NCBI GenBank assembly: GCA_028819005.1
Contig: JAPPMP010000011.1
Span: 6,100-70,099 of the forward strand
DNA length: 64,000 nucleotides
DNA from: Acidimicrobiaceae bacterium
Lineage (GTDB): Bacteria; Actinomycetota; Acidimicrobiia; Acidimicrobiales; Aldehydirespiratoraceae
Direction of reading: 5' to 3'
Numbering within the stretch: position 1 is the stretch's first letter; the number at the start of each line of letters is the position of its first letter. Under the pieces are notes generated by a model. It was not told the origin of the DNA. It saw only the letters and a program-made list of their open reading frames with translations, and did not search any database. Of the stretch, positions 1-7,712 are shown in pieces. The position numbers were made by a program, and so were the translations under genes.

Positions 1-91
1 TTCAGCTGACCAGAATCGTTCGTCTCGTCGGAGTCGTTCAGCTGACCAGAATCGTTCGTCTCGTCGGAGTCGTTCAGCTGACCAGAATCGT
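1..91. repeat. 36-bp tandem repeat at the 3' end of the cyclophilin gene
   Basis: Two complete identical 36-bp units occupy 1-36 and 37-72, and a partial third copy covers 73-91. The array may continue left of the window. The minus-strand cyclophilin gene stops inside the third copy (TCA at 74-76), so each unit carries a copy of that gene's last codons (Ile-Leu-Val-Ser-stop) plus spacer. Copies are perfect, which suggests recent expansion. Confidence 0.9.
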
Positions 92-1006
92 CACTGAGTT
101 GACGGTGACCGGGTGCGACGGGCGGCCTCCGAGTCCGCTGTCGTCGGGTTGATGCAAGCCGATGATGTCCTGCATCACGCCGAGACCGGCCTGGTCGGTC
201 TGCCCGAAGACGATGTAGGTGCCCTGGCTGTCGAGCAGGGCGGTGTTGGGGCCGGTTGTGAAGAAGAACTGGGCCCCCGAGGAGTCAGGACCAGCACTCC
301 TGGCCATCACCAACTGTCCGGGAAGGTACCGGTAGGGCCCAGTGAGGACGCCGCCTTCGTCGCTGAACGTCGGCTCGTCGGGGATCGTGTAACCCGGCCC
401 CGGGTCGCTGGCCGTATTGGTGTGAGGCGACCCGCCCTGAATGATGTCGATGCTCGGATCGGTGCGGAAAAGGGTGGTGCCGTCGTAATACCCCCAGCGG
501 GCGAGCGTCACGAAGTTGTTGGTGGTGTTGGGTGTGTTCTCGGTGTCGAGATCGATGATGATCTCGCCCTCGGACGTGTCGAACACTGCGGTGTAACTGT
601 GAGCAGGATTGATGCACATCGGCTGCGGACCGGCGAAATCAAGGGTGCGAGGGCTGCTCTTGTCGGGTGCCGGGCAGTTCGGATCCGACGGCTCGGAGAT
701 CTCAACCGGCTGCGGGGCTGTCGTGGTGCTGTCGGGCTCGGTCGTGGCGGGCTCGGTCGTGGTGCTGTCGGGCTCGGGTGCGGCGGGCTCGGTGGTGGTC
801 GCCGTCGAAACAGGATCGAACTCCGGCTCGTCGTCCCCACCGTTCACGAGCCAGGCAAAACCGGCCAACACGACCACGACGACAGCAGCGAGCGCTCCCA
901 AGCGGATCACCCGACGCCGGGATCTGGCCTTCGCCTCGGCCGCCTGAGCCGCGGCGATGCGGCTGGCTCGGTTGAACTTCTGGCGGGCGCGTTTCTCGGT
1001 ACTCAC
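74..1006 (-). CDS. Membrane-anchored cyclophilin-type peptidyl-prolyl isomerase
   Basis: Predicted 310-aa peptidyl-prolyl cis-trans isomerase of the cyclophilin family, probably acting outside the membrane. A short Arg/Lys/Ala-rich cytoplasmic segment is followed by one transmembrane helix (about residues 34-54), a Thr/Pro/Glu-rich linker (about 60-105) and a C-terminal cyclophilin domain. Family features seen there are AVFDTSEGEIIIDL, NNFVTLARWGYYDGTTLFR, IQGGSP and SGAQFFFTTG. The GTG start at 1006 is chosen because the anchor begins there; the reading frame stays open further upstream, but that part looks like antisense of a neighbouring gene. The last four residues and the stop lie inside the 36-bp repeat. 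The cyclophilin call is firm from motifs; substrates are unknown. Confidence 0.88.
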   Translation of the reverse strand: MSTEKRARQKFNRASRIAAAQAAEAKARSRRRVIRLGALAAVVVVVLAGFAWLVNGGDDEPEFDPVSTATTTEPAAPEPDSTTTEPATTEPDSTTTAPQPVEISEPSDPNCPAPDKSSPRTLDFAGPQPMCINPAHSYTAVFDTSEGEIIIDLDTENTPNTTNNFVTLARWGYYDGTTLFRTDPSIDIIQGGSPHTNTASDPGPGYTIPDEPTFSDEGGVLTGPYRYLPGQLVMARSAGPDSSGAQFFFTTGPNTALLDSQGTYIVFGQTDQAGLGVMQDIIGLHQPDDSGLGGRPSHPVTVNSVTILVS

Positions 1007-1056
1007 AGCATCGCAGGTTATCGGCGGGTTCGGCCAACACCCGGCCGCAGCGGCCG

Positions 1057-1236
1057 CTAACCCAGCAGAGCGAAGATGATGCCCGCGGCCAGCGGCAGGA
1101 TCATCAAAACAGCCAGACCGAGGACCAACCAGAGTTGGAATCGTCGTCGGCGTTGCTCGTACCGGGACACCGCTTGGGCGTGGCGGGCCTGTCGGGCTTT
1201 GACACGCCGTTTGCGGGTGTTGGGATTGTTGGCCAC
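1057..1236 (-). CDS. Small single-pass membrane protein (59 aa)
   Basis: A GTG-started 59-codon frame with an Arg/Lys/Gln-rich N-terminal half (including KRRVKARQARHAQ and YEQRRRRF) and one C-terminal transmembrane helix (about residues 35-57). It lies 50 bp upstream of the cyclophilin gene on the same strand, so the two may be co-transcribed. Basic-then-hydrophobic layout suggests an N-in small membrane protein. No function is recognised. Support comes from the clean charge and hydrophobicity profile and from filling an otherwise empty gap; no homologue was checked. Confidence 0.6.
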   Translation of the reverse strand: MANNPNTRKRRVKARQARHAQAVSRYEQRRRRFQLWLVLGLAVLMILPLAAGIIFALLG

Positions 1237-1293
1237 TGCCGTTGAACATACCGTGTACCTGCACCGGCCCCAAGCGTTCTGTAGCCTCGGAAT

Positions 1294-1803
1294 GTGCGTC
1301 GGTTGCTCTGTCTGTTCGCCGTGTTCGCCGCAGGCTGTTCGTTGTTCGGTGATTCCGATGACGACAATGGCGCCGCTTCAGATGCCGAGGAGTTGTCTGC
1401 AAGCGGAACGACGATTCCGCACTCGGTGGGACTGGCGCGCGTCGGTCCCGCCGCATACGACCTGGTTTTTTCGTGTGTCGACGGCGGAGCCGGCGAGATC
1501 CTGGCCGCAGGGGTCGGCCGAGACGTCAACAACAAGCCGGTCCACGCCTTCGTCCAGGCCTACGTCGGCGAGCCTTACATTGGCTTGGAAGTCGGCGAAG
1601 AAGGAGAGGAAGTTCTCTTCGAGCCACGTCTGGGAGCGCTGCTCGACTTCACCTTCGAGCACGACGTCATCAGGTTCGACAACGTTGACTTCGTCACGGA
1701 ACTCGATATCGAAACCGGCGAATACACGCCCGCGGGGATCGGTTCGGTGGTCGTTGAATGCCGCAGCTACGAAACCAAGATCCCCGACGAGATCCTAGAG
1801 TAG
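1294..1803 (+). CDS. Secreted lipoprotein of unknown function
   Basis: A 169-aa protein starting at GTG 1294; the overlapping ATG at 1292 is out of frame. It has a lipoprotein signal: two Arg, a hydrophobic stretch and a lipobox (FAAGC, Cys at residue 15), followed by an acidic Asp/Glu/Ser-rich spacer. The mature part has no motif I recognise; alternating hydrophobic and acidic strands suggest a small beta-rich domain on the outer face of the membrane. It is divergent from the 59-aa gene, so promoters for both should lie in 1237-1293. Its 3' end is imperfectly duplicated just downstream. Confidence 0.75.
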   Translation: MRRLLCLFAVFAAGCSLFGDSDDDNGAASDAEELSASGTTIPHSVGLARVGPAAYDLVFSCVDGGAGEILAAGVGRDVNNKPVHAFVQAYVGEPYIGLEVGEEGEEVLFEPRLGALLDFTFEHDVIRFDNVDFVTELDIETGEYTPAGIGSVVVECRSYETKIPDEILE

Positions 1804-1841
1804 TCAGGCCGGGAGTCAGGCGAGATCCTGGAGTGTCAGGC
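1789..1841 (+). repeat. Imperfect duplication of the lipoprotein gene 3' end
   Basis: The segment spanning the last codons, the stop and a following TCAGGC (1789-1809) recurs at 1822-1841 as gagatcctggagtgtcaggc, with the TAG degraded. Further AGTCAGG copies occur at 1814 and about 1849. This looks like an older, decayed version of the stop-containing duplications seen elsewhere in the window. Confidence 0.6.
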
Positions 1842-1862
1842 AAAGCAAGTCAGGCCCGGTGA

Positions 1863-2648
1863 TCAGGCGCAAGGATCGTCCTGGAGGATCATCGGCATGC
1901 GACCCGACCTAAAAGTGGTCACCACGCCGTTCTCAACCGTGAACACAACCCGGAAGTCGGCGTCGGAAGCGTCTGACGGCACGAAGATCAAGTTGACCGT
2001 GTCGGCGTCGATCACCTGTCGCTCCAGCTTGTCTCCGAAGGTGTTGACCAGATGTTCGGCTGAGGTTCCGATCCCTATCCCCGAACGGGTCGTGATCGGA
2101 CCGTTGACAATGTCGACCCGCTCAATCGTCGACGCATGCACCAAGAAACTGATCCCACCAGGAGATGCAGCGGGGGACACGTAGTAGCACTCGCCCACCG
2201 GTTCGCAGGCGATCATCGCCGACCCGCTCGCCTCAGCCGCATTCGGCACCGTCAGTCCGAAGGAGACGACTCCCAGCCCCACCGTGCTGATCGACGAGTT
2301 GCTGCCCAACTGGGGGACCGCATCGTCGGCAACCCCGGCAACCACCTGGGCGCCGGCACTGTCGATCGTGCAGACAACCGGAACGTTGACCGGCACCGAG
2401 AGCGGGACTGAAGTCGTGGTGACCGCGGCGACCGTCGTCTCGGTCGGTTCGGCAGCATCGTCAGACCCGTCGTCGCCACCCGTGTCAGAAGGAGAGTCCG
2501 CCGGCGCCGTCGTGGGCGCGGCCGTGCTGCTTGTCGTTGTTGTCGCCTCGTCTGCGGAATCGTCATCGTCGCGACTGATGATGAGCAGGGCTGCTGCGAC
2601 GATGAAGATCAGGGCGACCAGAGTGATTGCAATCTGACGTGGTGACAT
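1863..2648 (-). CDS. Membrane-anchored protein with Thr/Ser-rich linker, unknown function
   Basis: A 261-aa protein with a single N-terminal transmembrane anchor (about residues 6-25, then an acidic RDDDDS patch), a long low-complexity Thr/Ala/Pro/Asp linker (about 30-85) and a C-terminal globular domain of about 170 residues. The layout suggests a domain held outside the membrane on a cell-wall-spanning tether, like the cyclophilin nearby. Paired cysteines (for example CEPVGECYY) may form disulfides. I do not recognise the C-terminal family. It is convergent with the lipoprotein gene. Confidence 0.72.
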   Translation of the reverse strand: MSPRQIAITLVALIFIVAAALLIISRDDDDSADEATTTTSSTAAPTTAPADSPSDTGGDDGSDDAAEPTETTVAAVTTTSVPLSVPVNVPVVCTIDSAGAQVVAGVADDAVPQLGSNSSISTVGLGVVSFGLTVPNAAEASGSAMIACEPVGECYYVSPAASPGGISFLVHASTIERVDIVNGPITTRSGIGIGTSAEHLVNTFGDKLERQVIDADTVNLIFVPSDASDADFRVVFTVENGVVTTFRSGRMPMILQDDPCA

Positions 2649-2755
2649 GGCTCAACCAAGCAACTGGGGGGTGGAACTTCGGACAGTTCGGAACTTATCA
2701 CACACAGCCATGCTTTTCATCGTAAGAACAGGCTTTTGGTTGCATGGACAACTCG

Positions 2756-2828
2756 TAGGCCGCCCGGGGCTCGAACCCGGCACCTTGAGATTAAAAGTCT
2801 CCTGCTCTACCCGATGAGCTAGCGGCCC
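2756..2828 (-). tRNA. tRNA-Lys (anticodon TTT)
   Basis: Read on the minus strand, a 73-nt cloverleaf is evident. The acceptor arm GGGCCGC pairs with GCGGCCT (one G-U at the end). A D-arm GCTC/GAGC, an anticodon arm GGAGA/TCTC with loop CTTTTAA (anticodon TTT) and a T-arm CCGGG-TTCGAGC-CCCGG follow. The 3' CCA is not encoded. Confidence 0.93.
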
Positions 2829-2865
2829 ACCAAGCAGGCTAGCGGCTGCGCCGGGAGCTACGGCC

Positions 2866-4344
2866 TCACACCCCCGCGTCGGCCTCGTACTTCAACAAAC
2901 GCTCGAAATTGTCCCGAAGCTCGTCACGCCGACTCCGATCATGAGCCAGATTCACCAACTCCAAAGGATCCTCGACGGTGTTGTACCACTCATGATCGTG
3001 GTCCTCGAAAGCAGCATCGACATCAAAGAGCTTGGGTGTGGGAGAACGCGTCCCGTCCCGCTCGATACCGCCGCCGATCCCGTAGTAGCGGGCGTATTTG
3101 GTGACACCGTCGAAGAAGCCGCGCACTGCGTAACGGCAGTTCCGAAGCAGTGGAGACTGGGCGCTGTCCTGGGAGAAGAGCACATGGTCACGCGGGCGAG
3201 CGCCCGAGTCGGCGAGCGCCGGCAGCAAGTCGACGCCCGACAACGAAGGGGTTTCGTCGAGGTCGACCCCGCCGAGTGCGCACAGAGTTGCGGCGAGATC
3301 GACATGGGTGGCCAGAGCATCGGTTGTCGCCCCAGCCTCGGTGACGCCGGGAACCTTGATGACCAGCGGCACGCCCATGACCTCCTCATAGACGCAGGGC
3401 AGCTTGGCGCGCAGGCCGTGGCTGCCGCAGGCATCTCCGTGATCCGACGTGTAGGCGATGACCGTGTCGTCGTAGACGCCGAGATCGTCGAGCGTGTCGA
3501 GCAACTCGCCGAGGTTCTGGTCGAGTTCCTCATGGAGGTACGCGTAGTAGTCGAGTTGCCGCAACCAGGCCCGCTCATCGGCGAGGTCCATCTGCCCGAC
3601 GAAGTGTTCGTGGTTGCGCACCTGGCGCCAGGCCCTCTGGATCTCCGGTTTGGAATGCAGATCATCGTGGAAGTTGGCGGGAAGATCGCTGAACCGCTCC
3701 GGGTAGTCCTCCGACATCGCCTCCACCGGCACACCCTCGAGGCGCAGGTTGCGCATGAAATCGAACACCTTGGCGTCTCTGGGGTGCTCGGCCTGATAGC
3801 TCGGATGGTCGATCGGGAACCACATGATGTCGTGCGGGTTCACCAGGGCCACGGTGAGATGCCAGGGAGTGTCGTCGTCGGCATGGTCGCGCAGCCACTC
3901 CATCGCATCGGCGGCGATGATCGGATCGAAGAAGCGCCCGCTCCAAGCCGACCCCGTGTAGTGCATGTCGTTCCCCCGGAAATCCTGGTAACCGTGGGCG
4001 GTCATCTCTGGGACGTGCTCGTGCGAAAGATGCCATTTGCCCAGGTAGGCGCTGTAATACCCGTGATCGGCCAGAAGGCTGCCGATGGTCGGAATCGCCG
4101 GGTCGAGAGCCGTGTGAACCGGGAACGAGACGTTGTCGACCACCCCGTGCTCGGCGAGATAGCTGCCGGTGTAGAGGCTCGCCCGTGAAGGCGAACAGGG
4201 AGAGGAGTGCGTGTAGTAACGGTTGAACGTCAACCCGTCGGCTCGCAGCCGATCATGGGCGGGGAGGTCGGCCTTGCCGGCCAGCCAGTCGTTGCGTCGC
4301 TCCTCATCGGAGACGATCAACAGAATATTGGGTTGTTTGACCAT
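2866..4344 (-). CDS. Sulfatase (alkaline-phosphatase superfamily)
   Basis: A 492-aa type I sulfatase predicted to hydrolyse sulfate esters. The formylglycine signature is at residues 50-54 (CSPSR, followed by ASLYTG), with Cys50 as the residue to be oxidised to formylglycine. The N-terminus (NILLIVSDEER) supplies metal ligands, and TSDHGD near residue 300 supplies further metal-site residues. GKWHLS is the usual conserved motif. No signal peptide is visible, so it may be cytoplasmic. Substrate cannot be read from sequence. ATG 4344 is the natural start. No maturase gene is adjacent. Confidence 0.9.
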   Translation of the reverse strand: MVKQPNILLIVSDEERRNDWLAGKADLPAHDRLRADGLTFNRYYTHSSPCSPSRASLYTGSYLAEHGVVDNVSFPVHTALDPAIPTIGSLLADHGYYSAYLGKWHLSHEHVPEMTAHGYQDFRGNDMHYTGSAWSGRFFDPIIAADAMEWLRDHADDDTPWHLTVALVNPHDIMWFPIDHPSYQAEHPRDAKVFDFMRNLRLEGVPVEAMSEDYPERFSDLPANFHDDLHSKPEIQRAWRQVRNHEHFVGQMDLADERAWLRQLDYYAYLHEELDQNLGELLDTLDDLGVYDDTVIAYTSDHGDACGSHGLRAKLPCVYEEVMGVPLVIKVPGVTEAGATTDALATHVDLAATLCALGGVDLDETPSLSGVDLLPALADSGARPRDHVLFSQDSAQSPLLRNCRYAVRGFFDGVTKYARYYGIGGGIERDGTRSPTPKLFDVDAAFEDHDHEWYNTVEDPLELVNLAHDRSRRDELRDNFERLLKYEADAGV

Positions 4345-4358
4345 GGCCGCAGCGTAGA

Positions 4359-4447
4359 ACGCCGGACTCGCGCGTAGGTAGGCGAGCCGTCGTCACCGCG
4401 ACCGCGACCCGCGGCGACGGACGCCGGACTCGCGCGTAGGTAGGCGA
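4359..4447. repeat. 27-bp direct repeat upstream of the sulfatase gene
   Basis: An identical 27-bp block (beginning acgccggactcgcgcgtagg) occurs at 4359-4385 and 4421-4447, a 62-bp period, in the gap between the sulfatase start and the acyltransferase stop. The first copy starts 15 bp upstream of the sulfatase ATG, so it overlaps that gene's leader. No gene is visible in this 185-bp gap. Confidence 0.8.
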
Positions 4448-4529
4448 AGGCGAGCTTTCGAGTTGCGGTCCGTTGTTCCCCGCTCTTGTTCACTTCGTTC
4501 ACCGGGCCGCTCGGGCCGCCGTCCCGCAA

Positions 4530-5225
4530 TCAGCTGTTCGCGCTCGGAAACCCGTCGCCCGTTTGCGGGGCCTCGGTCATCCGGGCTATGTGGGAGGCGA
4601 TAACCGACCGGACGGCTTCAAGGGCCTCGCGGTTGGTGAGGTCGTCGATGACCACGGTCTCACCGACATGGATCTGCACCAGCGGTCGGCCGCGCCAGGG
4701 AAGCCGGGGGAGCCGCCTGCCGGTCGGCCAAACCTCATCCGAACCGACCATGGCGACAGGCAGCACAACAGCGTCGGCTGCTCGGGCGATCTCCAGAAAC
4801 CCCCTGCGAACCTTACCGAGGCCCGATTCGTCACGCTTCTCGGGCGGCACGATCCGCCCCTCGAGCATCACCGCCACCGGGCGACCGGCCTCCAGCGTCT
4901 CAACAGCGGTATTGATCGTTGCCCGCCAGCCGCTGCCTGCGCTGATACAGCCCGCCGACCTGAGGAACCTCCCAACCAGCGGAACGTCGAAGTACTTGGC
5001 GCGCACCAGGATCCGAGCCCGCAAAGAGATGCTTTCGAGCAGAGCGAAGCCCACCGGCACGTCGAAGAAGCTCCTGTGGTTCGCCACCACCACGACCGGC
5101 CTGCCGAGAGCGTCGACCGGCCCGTCGAAAGTGTGAACCGCGCGGCACAGCAGTCGGCCTGCGAACCGCAGGAAGACGGCTCTGCGCGAGAAGCGACGCA
5201 GATCACGATCGAGGACTTGTGCCAC
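4530..5225 (-). CDS. 1-acyl-sn-glycerol-3-phosphate acyltransferase family (PlsC-like)
   Basis: A 231-aa membrane-associated acyltransferase. The catalytic NHxxxxD motif is NHRSFFD (His50, Asp55), block II is about KYFDVPLVGRFL and the substrate-binding block III is EGRIVPPE. These are the classic PlsC motifs for acyl transfer from acyl-CoA or acyl-ACP to lysophosphatidate, or a related lysolipid. Length matches the family. The divergent MFS gene starts about 100 bp away. Acceptor specificity is not readable from sequence. Confidence 0.87.
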   Translation of the reverse strand: MAQVLDRDLRRFSRRAVFLRFAGRLLCRAVHTFDGPVDALGRPVVVVANHRSFFDVPVGFALLESISLRARILVRAKYFDVPLVGRFLRSAGCISAGSGWRATINTAVETLEAGRPVAVMLEGRIVPPEKRDESGLGKVRRGFLEIARAADAVVLPVAMVGSDEVWPTGRRLPRLPWRGRPLVQIHVGETVVIDDLTNREALEAVRSVIASHIARMTEAPQTGDGFPSANS

Positions 5226-5328
5226 GGGTTGTGTCTAGCGCTGTTCAATCGCAGGGGCACACCACGAGGCACACAAGTTCGCGGCGCGGCGTGGAGAAAC
5301 CGCAGTTCTGAACTACCGTCGGCGGTTG

Positions 5329-6726
5329 ATGCCCGCTGCCGCTCCCGAAGAGATCAGCCGGGAGAGCTGGCTGGCGTTGATCGTCGTCACCGCGGCAGCG
5401 TTTCTGGTGGTACTCGACGTGTCGGTCGTCAACGTCGCCCTGCCGTCGATAGCACGCGACCTGAAAGCCACGTCGGCACAGCTGCCCTGGGTGATCTCCG
5501 GCTACAACATCGCCCTCGCCTCGCTGCTGCTGCTGGCAGGCCGAACCGCGGACCGCCGTGGTCGAAGGGCGACGTTCACCGCCGGGCTGTACCTGTTCCT
5601 GCTGGGCTCGTTGCTGTGCGGAATAGCCAACAGCCCTGTGACCCTGATCGTTGCCCGAGTCGTGCAGGCGACGGGCGGCGCGTTCCTTATGCCCGCTTCG
5701 CTGGCGATGGTCCTGCCGCAGTTCCCGCTCTCTCGACGAGGTGTGGCAATCGGCATCTGGGGCGCCGCCGGCGCGCTGGGCGCAGCCTTCGGTCCCTCCG
5801 TCGGGGCGGTGCTGATCAGCGTCTGGAGCTGGCGGGGGATATTCCTCGTCAACGTGCCGCTGGGGCTCATCGTCGCCGTGTTGGCCCGGCATCTGGTCGC
5901 CGAGACCCGTGATCAATCAGCCGCGGGACCACTGGACCTGATCGGCGTTCCTGTCGGCGTGGCGGGCGTGGCCCTGATCATGTACGGCATCGTTCGATCC
6001 GAACAGCACGGGTGGACCGACCAGAGCGTGCTCGGTTTGATCCTGGCCGGGATAGCGGTGGTTCCTTTCGTGGTGTGGAGATCAGCTCGCCACCCGGCGC
6101 CGCTGCTCGACCTCTCGCTGTTCGAGGGTCGCCCGTACTCGGCGTCGACCGCGGCGTTCTGGGTCTATTCACTGGCTTTCACCGCCGGATTCTTCCTCAA
6201 CTCGTTCATGTTCCAGGAGCTCTGGGGAATGAGCGTGCTCAAAACCGGGTTCGGACTCACCCCGGGCCCGCTGATCGCCGCGGTGACATCGGCCCGCCTA
6301 GGCGGAATGGCCGACCGGATCGGTCACCGCTGGATCGTGTCGATCGGCTGTTGGGTGAACGCCGCCGGCTACCTCTGGATACTGCTCACGTTCACGTCGG
6401 AGCAGGATTACGTCTTTGTCTACCTGCCCTCCGCGGTGCTGATCGGGGTGGGGGTCGGGGCGACCATCGCCGGTTATCAGAGCGCGGCGATGGCAGAAGT
6501 CGGAGTCGACCAGTTCGCCAGCGCCAACGCCACGCTTCGCACCTTCCAACAGGTCGGTTATGCGATCGGCATCAGCGTGGTGAGCACCCTCGCGGCCGGA
6601 TTCAGCTACGACGGCATCTATGACGGGTTCGTATGGGTGATGGCCTGCTTCGTCGTCTCCGGAGTGGTGATGCTGATCGGCTACCCCTCAGGCTCCGCCG
6701 CCTCCCGCCAAGCCTCGAGCCCCTGA
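5329..6726 (+). CDS. MFS drug/proton antiporter, DHA2 (EmrB/QacA-like) family
   Basis: A 465-aa multi-pass transporter. The first helix carries the DHA2 signature LDVSVVNVALPSI and the first cytoplasmic loop the MFS motif A form (GRTADRRGRR). The antiporter-type helix 5 region is seen as GIWGAAGALGAAFGPSVG. At least 12 and probably 14 hydrophobic segments are visible. It should export small molecules with proton exchange. TTG at 5326 directly precedes ATG 5329; the ATG is preferred. It diverges from the PlsC-like gene, with no regulator adjacent. Confidence 0.88.
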   Translation: MPAAAPEEISRESWLALIVVTAAAFLVVLDVSVVNVALPSIARDLKATSAQLPWVISGYNIALASLLLLAGRTADRRGRRATFTAGLYLFLLGSLLCGIANSPVTLIVARVVQATGGAFLMPASLAMVLPQFPLSRRGVAIGIWGAAGALGAAFGPSVGAVLISVWSWRGIFLVNVPLGLIVAVLARHLVAETRDQSAAGPLDLIGVPVGVAGVALIMYGIVRSEQHGWTDQSVLGLILAGIAVVPFVVWRSARHPAPLLDLSLFEGRPYSASTAAFWVYSLAFTAGFFLNSFMFQELWGMSVLKTGFGLTPGPLIAAVTSARLGGMADRIGHRWIVSIGCWVNAAGYLWILLTFTSEQDYVFVYLPSAVLIGVGVGATIAGYQSAAMAEVGVDQFASANATLRTFQQVGYAIGISVVSTLAAGFSYDGIYDGFVWVMACFVVSGVVMLIGYPSGSAASRQASSP

Positions 6727-6770
6727 CTGGCCCTATTCGACGTCCGGGGTCTCCACTGTTCGCAGTTGAA

Positions 6771-7712
6771 CTAACGGGGTCCCAAGAACCGATCACCGTT
6801 GAAGTGCACCAAGTGTGTGGGATGGTCTGCGGTCCAGGCCTCAGTTTCCCACGAGATATCGGTGAGGTATCTCTTCATTGTTGCTTGGTCTGTGAAGCAG
6901 GAAACGAAGACAAGCCCAGCTTCGCAGTTCCGAAACAGATGCTTGAGTTCGAGGTAACGGGTGTGGTCGACGGGTCCGTGGGTAGATGCTGCTTCCAACA
7001 GGACAATCCAGTTTCGATCCTCCATGTGGACCACAAGATCTGGCATCTTGCCGTGAGCGTCGACAACAACTCCGAGGGCTTCCAATTCGTCACTTTGACA
7101 AATGAGCCACTTCGCCCCGGCATCCCCGACGTAGAGAACTGAGCCACCGGGGGTGAATCTGGGACAGAACTCCTCGATCATGCTTTTCAGCAAGGGGTTC
7201 TGACCACCAGCAGACAACGTGATGCTGGACCCGTCCGGCAATGTGACCGGGATCTTCACCAACTCGCGCTCTTGCCGGTAAGTCGTCGCCAGCCCGGGCT
7301 TGTCGGCGAGATACCGTTCCAGGTTCTCCGAAAAGAAAGGGGTTCCCCGTGATTGAATGAGCTTGAGGGCTTCGTCGGTTACTTGGTAACGCCAGTTGGG
7401 AGAGTTGATGGGACGGGACGGGTCATCAGGATTCTCAATGATCAGGTGAGCTTGAATGAATTGGTGGAGGGTTTGGCGTCGAATTGTCTCGCGGGTGTTT
7501 GGCTTGTAATCGATGCCGTAGCGCTCCCGGATCCAATCCATGATTTCGACCGTCCTAAGTGGGACTGCCTTTGCATCGGACCACGAATCACCGGGAGCGA
7601 GAGCTAGAAGCGAAAGCAAGACGAGCGCCGAGCGCTGATTTCGACGCTCATGGTCTAGAACGAGATTGCGCAACAACAAACGACAATCATCGACCGAGGC
7701 GATAGTAGTCAT
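6771..7712 (-). CDS. Type II restriction endonuclease, BsuBI/PstI family
   Basis: A 313-aa endonuclease. The C-terminal half matches the BsuBI/PstI family: SVLYVGDAGAKW, then KMPDLVVHMEDRNWIVLLEA (PD...E-type catalytic core), ASTHGPVDHTRYLEL, FVSCF and a closing HLVHFNGDRFLGP. The N-terminal half is a winged-helix-like region. Characterised relatives cut CTGCAG, so the same target is expected by analogy. It starts at ATG 7712 and overlaps the methyltransferase stop by four bases, so methylase precedes nuclease, as usual for a stable R-M pair. Base composition is less GC-rich than the flanking genes, suggesting transfer. Confidence 0.93.
   Translation of the reverse strand: MTTIASVDDCRLLLRNLVLDHERRNQRSALVLLSLLALAPGDSWSDAKAVPLRTVEIMDWIRERYGIDYKPNTRETIRRQTLHQFIQAHLIIENPDDPSRPINSPNWRYQVTDEALKLIQSRGTPFFSENLERYLADKPGLATTYRQERELVKIPVTLPDGSSITLSAGGQNPLLKSMIEEFCPRFTPGGSVLYVGDAGAKWLICQSDELEALGVVVDAHGKMPDLVVHMEDRNWIVLLEAASTHGPVDHTRYLELKHLFRNCEAGLVFVSCFTDQATMKRYLTDISWETEAWTADHPTHLVHFNGDRFLGPR

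Noticed and set aside
2941-4188. 415-codon plus-strand frame opposite the sulfatase
   Set aside because: Antisense shadow; the sulfatase frame contains the formylglycine motif and metal ligands.
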